Assembly: GCA_002751075.1 (NCBI GenBank)
Contig: NAOQ01000196.1
Span: 5,141 to 43,353 of the forward strand
DNA length: 38,213 nucleotides
From: Ichthyophonus hoferi
Taxonomy: Eukaryota; Opisthokonta; Ichthyosporea; Ichthyophonida; Ichthyophonidae
Direction: 5' to 3'
Shown here: positions 36,701 to 38,213 of the stretch, piece by piece
Position numbering within the stretch: the stretch's first letter is position 1
How the letters are laid out: every line of letters begins with the position of its first letter
Notes under the pieces: model-generated
What the model was told of the DNA's origin: nothing
Seen by the model: the letters and a program-made list of their open reading frames with translations, nothing else
Database searches by the model: none
Translations under genes and position numbers: made by a program

Positions 36701-37795
36701 CTGGAGACAACCTAGAGACAGCCATAAGTGTAGCTACTAGATGTGGGATCTACGACGAAAACAGAGGGGTAGGGTCCCTCCTGTAAGGAGGACAGAGTGT
36801 TGATTGGTTGGCTGTATAAATGGGTGCACGTGATGTAGGATAGGAGTGACAAGAGGGAGAAGGAATAGTATAAGAGATAGCTGTAGTTAATTCCTTCCTA
36901 TTGGCTTATCTTATTATACAGTTAATCGCATTACTATCCAATCCTTGCCAGGATGACGTTGCTTAGTTACTCTGTCTTAGTCATAGCCAATCACCAATAG
37001 GTCAAGACAGCTTTTGTTCCTATTGTACAACTAGACTATTACAAAATGTAAATGATGTAATTGGTTAGTATTGACATCATATTGCACCAATCAGGGACTG
37101 GCCATGGAGGGGCGTGAGTTTAGAGCCATTACCGATCAACATAGGAGAGAACAAGTTGTATTTAGACTGCAGGTAGGGTATATCTATATATGTTACTAAG
37201 GTAGACAGTAGTAGGGTTTATACCCTATAATATACCAATTACATCATGTCTTTCTTTTATGAAAACTAACCTCACTCTGTGATAGGTGCTGGCCAGATCA
37301 TCTCCTCTTGACAAGCAAATGCTCGTACAGACACTCATGGATATGGTGAGAATTTCCATATTTGGATATACATGCACCTGTTGATTGGGTCAAGTATTTT
37401 AAAACCATTGTGATAGGCTATAGATATGGTTATTCAGTAGTTGTACGTTATTTGTTATTTATATGTAATACAATAATGCTTGTATTGCATTTGATGTTTA
37501 TATTTTATCTAATGTATACCTGTCATTTTATTCAATTATCTGCATTACCATGGCTCACTTGCTAATCAGGAATTGCTATTGGATTATAGTCATTATTAAA
37601 GTCATTATCCAACAGTCCTACCTCCTTTTTCCTGACCATTGCTGAATTATGTTAAAATTAATTTTTTTGACTGGACACCCTTATTGAAGAAAATAACACT
37701 CCTTAGGTTGTGTGTTAATATCAGGGATGGGGTCCAATCAGGGCGAAGTAGTGGCAGTGACAGGCGATGGAACCAATGATGGCCCTGCCCTTAAA
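27703..37795 (+). CDS. P2B-type Ca2+-ATPase (PMCA/PMC1-like), 3' end beyond window
   Basis: A Ca2+-transporting P-type ATPase that exports cytosolic Ca2+ across the plasma or vacuolar membrane. Exons: 27703-27827, 28666-28710, 29071-29165, 29555-29682, 30103-30180, 30870-30990, 31212-31342, 31995-32070, 32499-32665, 33220-33352, 33705-33804, 34419-34619, 34992-35100, 35477-35580, 35968-36076, 36676-36768, 37095-37172, 37286-37345 and 37742-37795. All phases fit, giving 669 residues. Landmarks: [29 protein letters not shown] (197-200), IPEGLPLAVT, phosphorylation motif CSDKTGTLT with Asp364, KGAPE (482-486), [17 protein letters not shown] (to 586), [10 protein letters not shown] and [12 protein letters not shown] (GDGTND 659-664). 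Helices 1-4 and the A, N and P domains are present; the last six helices lie outside. An in-frame TGA 45 bp upstream of the ATG supports the start. GMGEVVAV-type wording near the end is closer to yeast Pmc1 than to animal PMCA. Confidence 0.96.
28711..29070 (+). other. U12-type AT-AC intron in the Ca2+-ATPase
   Basis: The donor reads ATATCTTAAT (U12 AT-AC consensus ATATCCTTT). The branch site TCCCTTAAC at 29052-29060 matches 8 of 9 bases of TTCCTTAAC, with its adenosine 11 nt before the terminal AC. Joining 28710 to 29071 gives KYGPN, the conserved start of the core ATPase. A GT-AG alternative is blocked: no AG lies between the in-frame stop at 29057-29059 and the conserved codons. Confidence 0.85.
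31545..31615. repeat. (TACTACTATA)n repeat
   Basis: Short array of ATACTACTAT units within intron 7 of the Ca2+-ATPase. Confidence 0.8.
33150..33208. repeat. (CATATA/CTTATA)n repeat
   Basis: Hexamer array of ACTTAT and ACATAT just upstream of the 3' splice site of exon 10 (DKTG exon). Confidence 0.75.
33356..33450. repeat. (GAGAGG)n purine tract
   Basis: Nearly pure GAGAGG repeat directly after the DKTG exon donor; purine on the coding strand. Confidence 0.9.
34720..34850. repeat. Tandem repeat of about 36 bp, TTAGGTATATATGTCTA type
   Basis: Four imperfect units alternating TTAGGTAYATATGTCTA and TTAAGTATATATATCTA within intron 12 of the Ca2+-ATPase. Confidence 0.75.
35150..35385. repeat. 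(ACTATAC)n heptamer repeat
   Basis: Array of ACTATAC with variants (TTCTATAC, GTGCTATA) in intron 13. It produces overlapping 75- and 93-codon pseudo-ORFs that are not genes. Confidence 0.9.
35901..35986 (+). other. Duplicated 3' splice site before Ca2+-ATPase exon 15
   Basis: A segment reading TATAGTGYTATTCCTGACTC occurs twice, 57 bp apart, each copy carrying a usable TATAG acceptor (exon starts at 35911 or 35968). The spacing is a multiple of three and the span has no stop. Use of the first site would add 19 mostly Ser/Leu/Phe residues before the GIEDPIRPE segment. The second site gives the family-like length. Confidence 0.6.
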
Positions 37796-38213
37796 GTAAG
37801 ACCAATCACAATCAGTGTGTATACTGCTAAGCCATAGCGATATCTCTGTGCACGTGCACGTCTTGATATTATGATTCACAGGGTTTGTTGTGCTATAATA
37901 CTATTATAACATACCAGTATGTTGGTATACATTGCAGCCTTATCAGTCTATCCTACCTTTATCTTACTACATATACCTTATCATTCCCTTAGTATTGGTG
38001 GTTCTATGTCCTTAGTAGCAATTTTACTCTATCTATATTCTCCGATCTACACCCTATACTATTAAGATGCGTCCCATTCTAGCATACCCGCCTCCCCGAC
38101 TAATAAAAGCTATACTCCCGATGTATCTATTCCTACTATATACTACTATACACTATATACTTTATACTCTATACTTTATACTATATACCCTATACTATAT
38201 ACTCTATACTCTA
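37796..38213. other. Intron 19 of the Ca2+-ATPase, open at the window end
   Basis: Begins with GTAAGACC. No sequence here encodes the expected next ATPase segment (KADVGFAMG-like), so the next exon lies outside. A (TACTATACACTATA) repeat occupies about 38130-38213. Confidence 0.7.

Noticed and set aside
1-38213. CRISPR arrays, bacterial operons or rRNA genes
   Set aside because: No regular repeat-spacer structure, no operonic ORFs and no rRNA-like segments; the sequence is eukaryotic with introns.

Overview
This is nuclear DNA from an intron-rich, AT-rich eukaryote. Four conserved genes can be rebuilt exon by exon from splice phase and homology: MED18, CENP-S/MHF1 and an MFSD10-like transporter on the minus strand, and a plasma-membrane/vacuolar-type Ca2+-ATPase on the plus strand that runs off the right end. 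A fifth, probable gene is a two-exon secreted protein on the plus strand. The gene set and the presence of both subtypes of U12 intron suggest an organism with a minor spliceosome, perhaps a unicellular holozoan or another early-branching opisthokont. The window alone does not fix the species.

Layout. 1-3.9 kb is repeat-rich: an ATT microsatellite, a ~280-bp tandem duplication, and a long inverted-repeat element (about 1995-3275) carrying a 118-codon ORF. 3.9-5.7 kb holds the secreted-protein gene with CCAAT boxes and a TATA box. 5.9-9.7 kb is MED18, convergent with it. 9.7-12.5 kb has no confident gene, a coding relic and a TA-flanked MITE. 12.5-14.2 kb is CENP-S, with an 18-bp minisatellite starting about 40 bp upstream of its ATG. 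14.9-17.5 kb is largely empty and ends in a second copy of the inverted-repeat arm. 17.6-25.4 kb is the 16-exon MFSD10 gene. 25.4-27.7 kb is a divergent intergenic region with a ~20-bp TTAATCG-type tandem array. 27.7 kb to the end is the Ca2+-ATPase (19 exons, 669 residues visible).

The genes do not form one pathway. MED18 is a Mediator head subunit, CENP-S a histone-fold kinetochore/FANCM partner, MFSD10 a membrane carrier, and the ATPase a Ca2+ exporter. What links the region is sequence architecture. Introns of MED18, MFSD10 and the ATPase are saturated with CCAAT/ATTGG pentamers, and two ATPase introns end in CCAATCAG. U2-type donors often read GTAGG. Two introns have U12 signals: an AT-AC intron in the ATPase and a GT-AG intron in MED18.

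Exon boundaries were placed by eye from reading-frame continuity, splice sites and remembered family sequences. No alignment or expression data were available.
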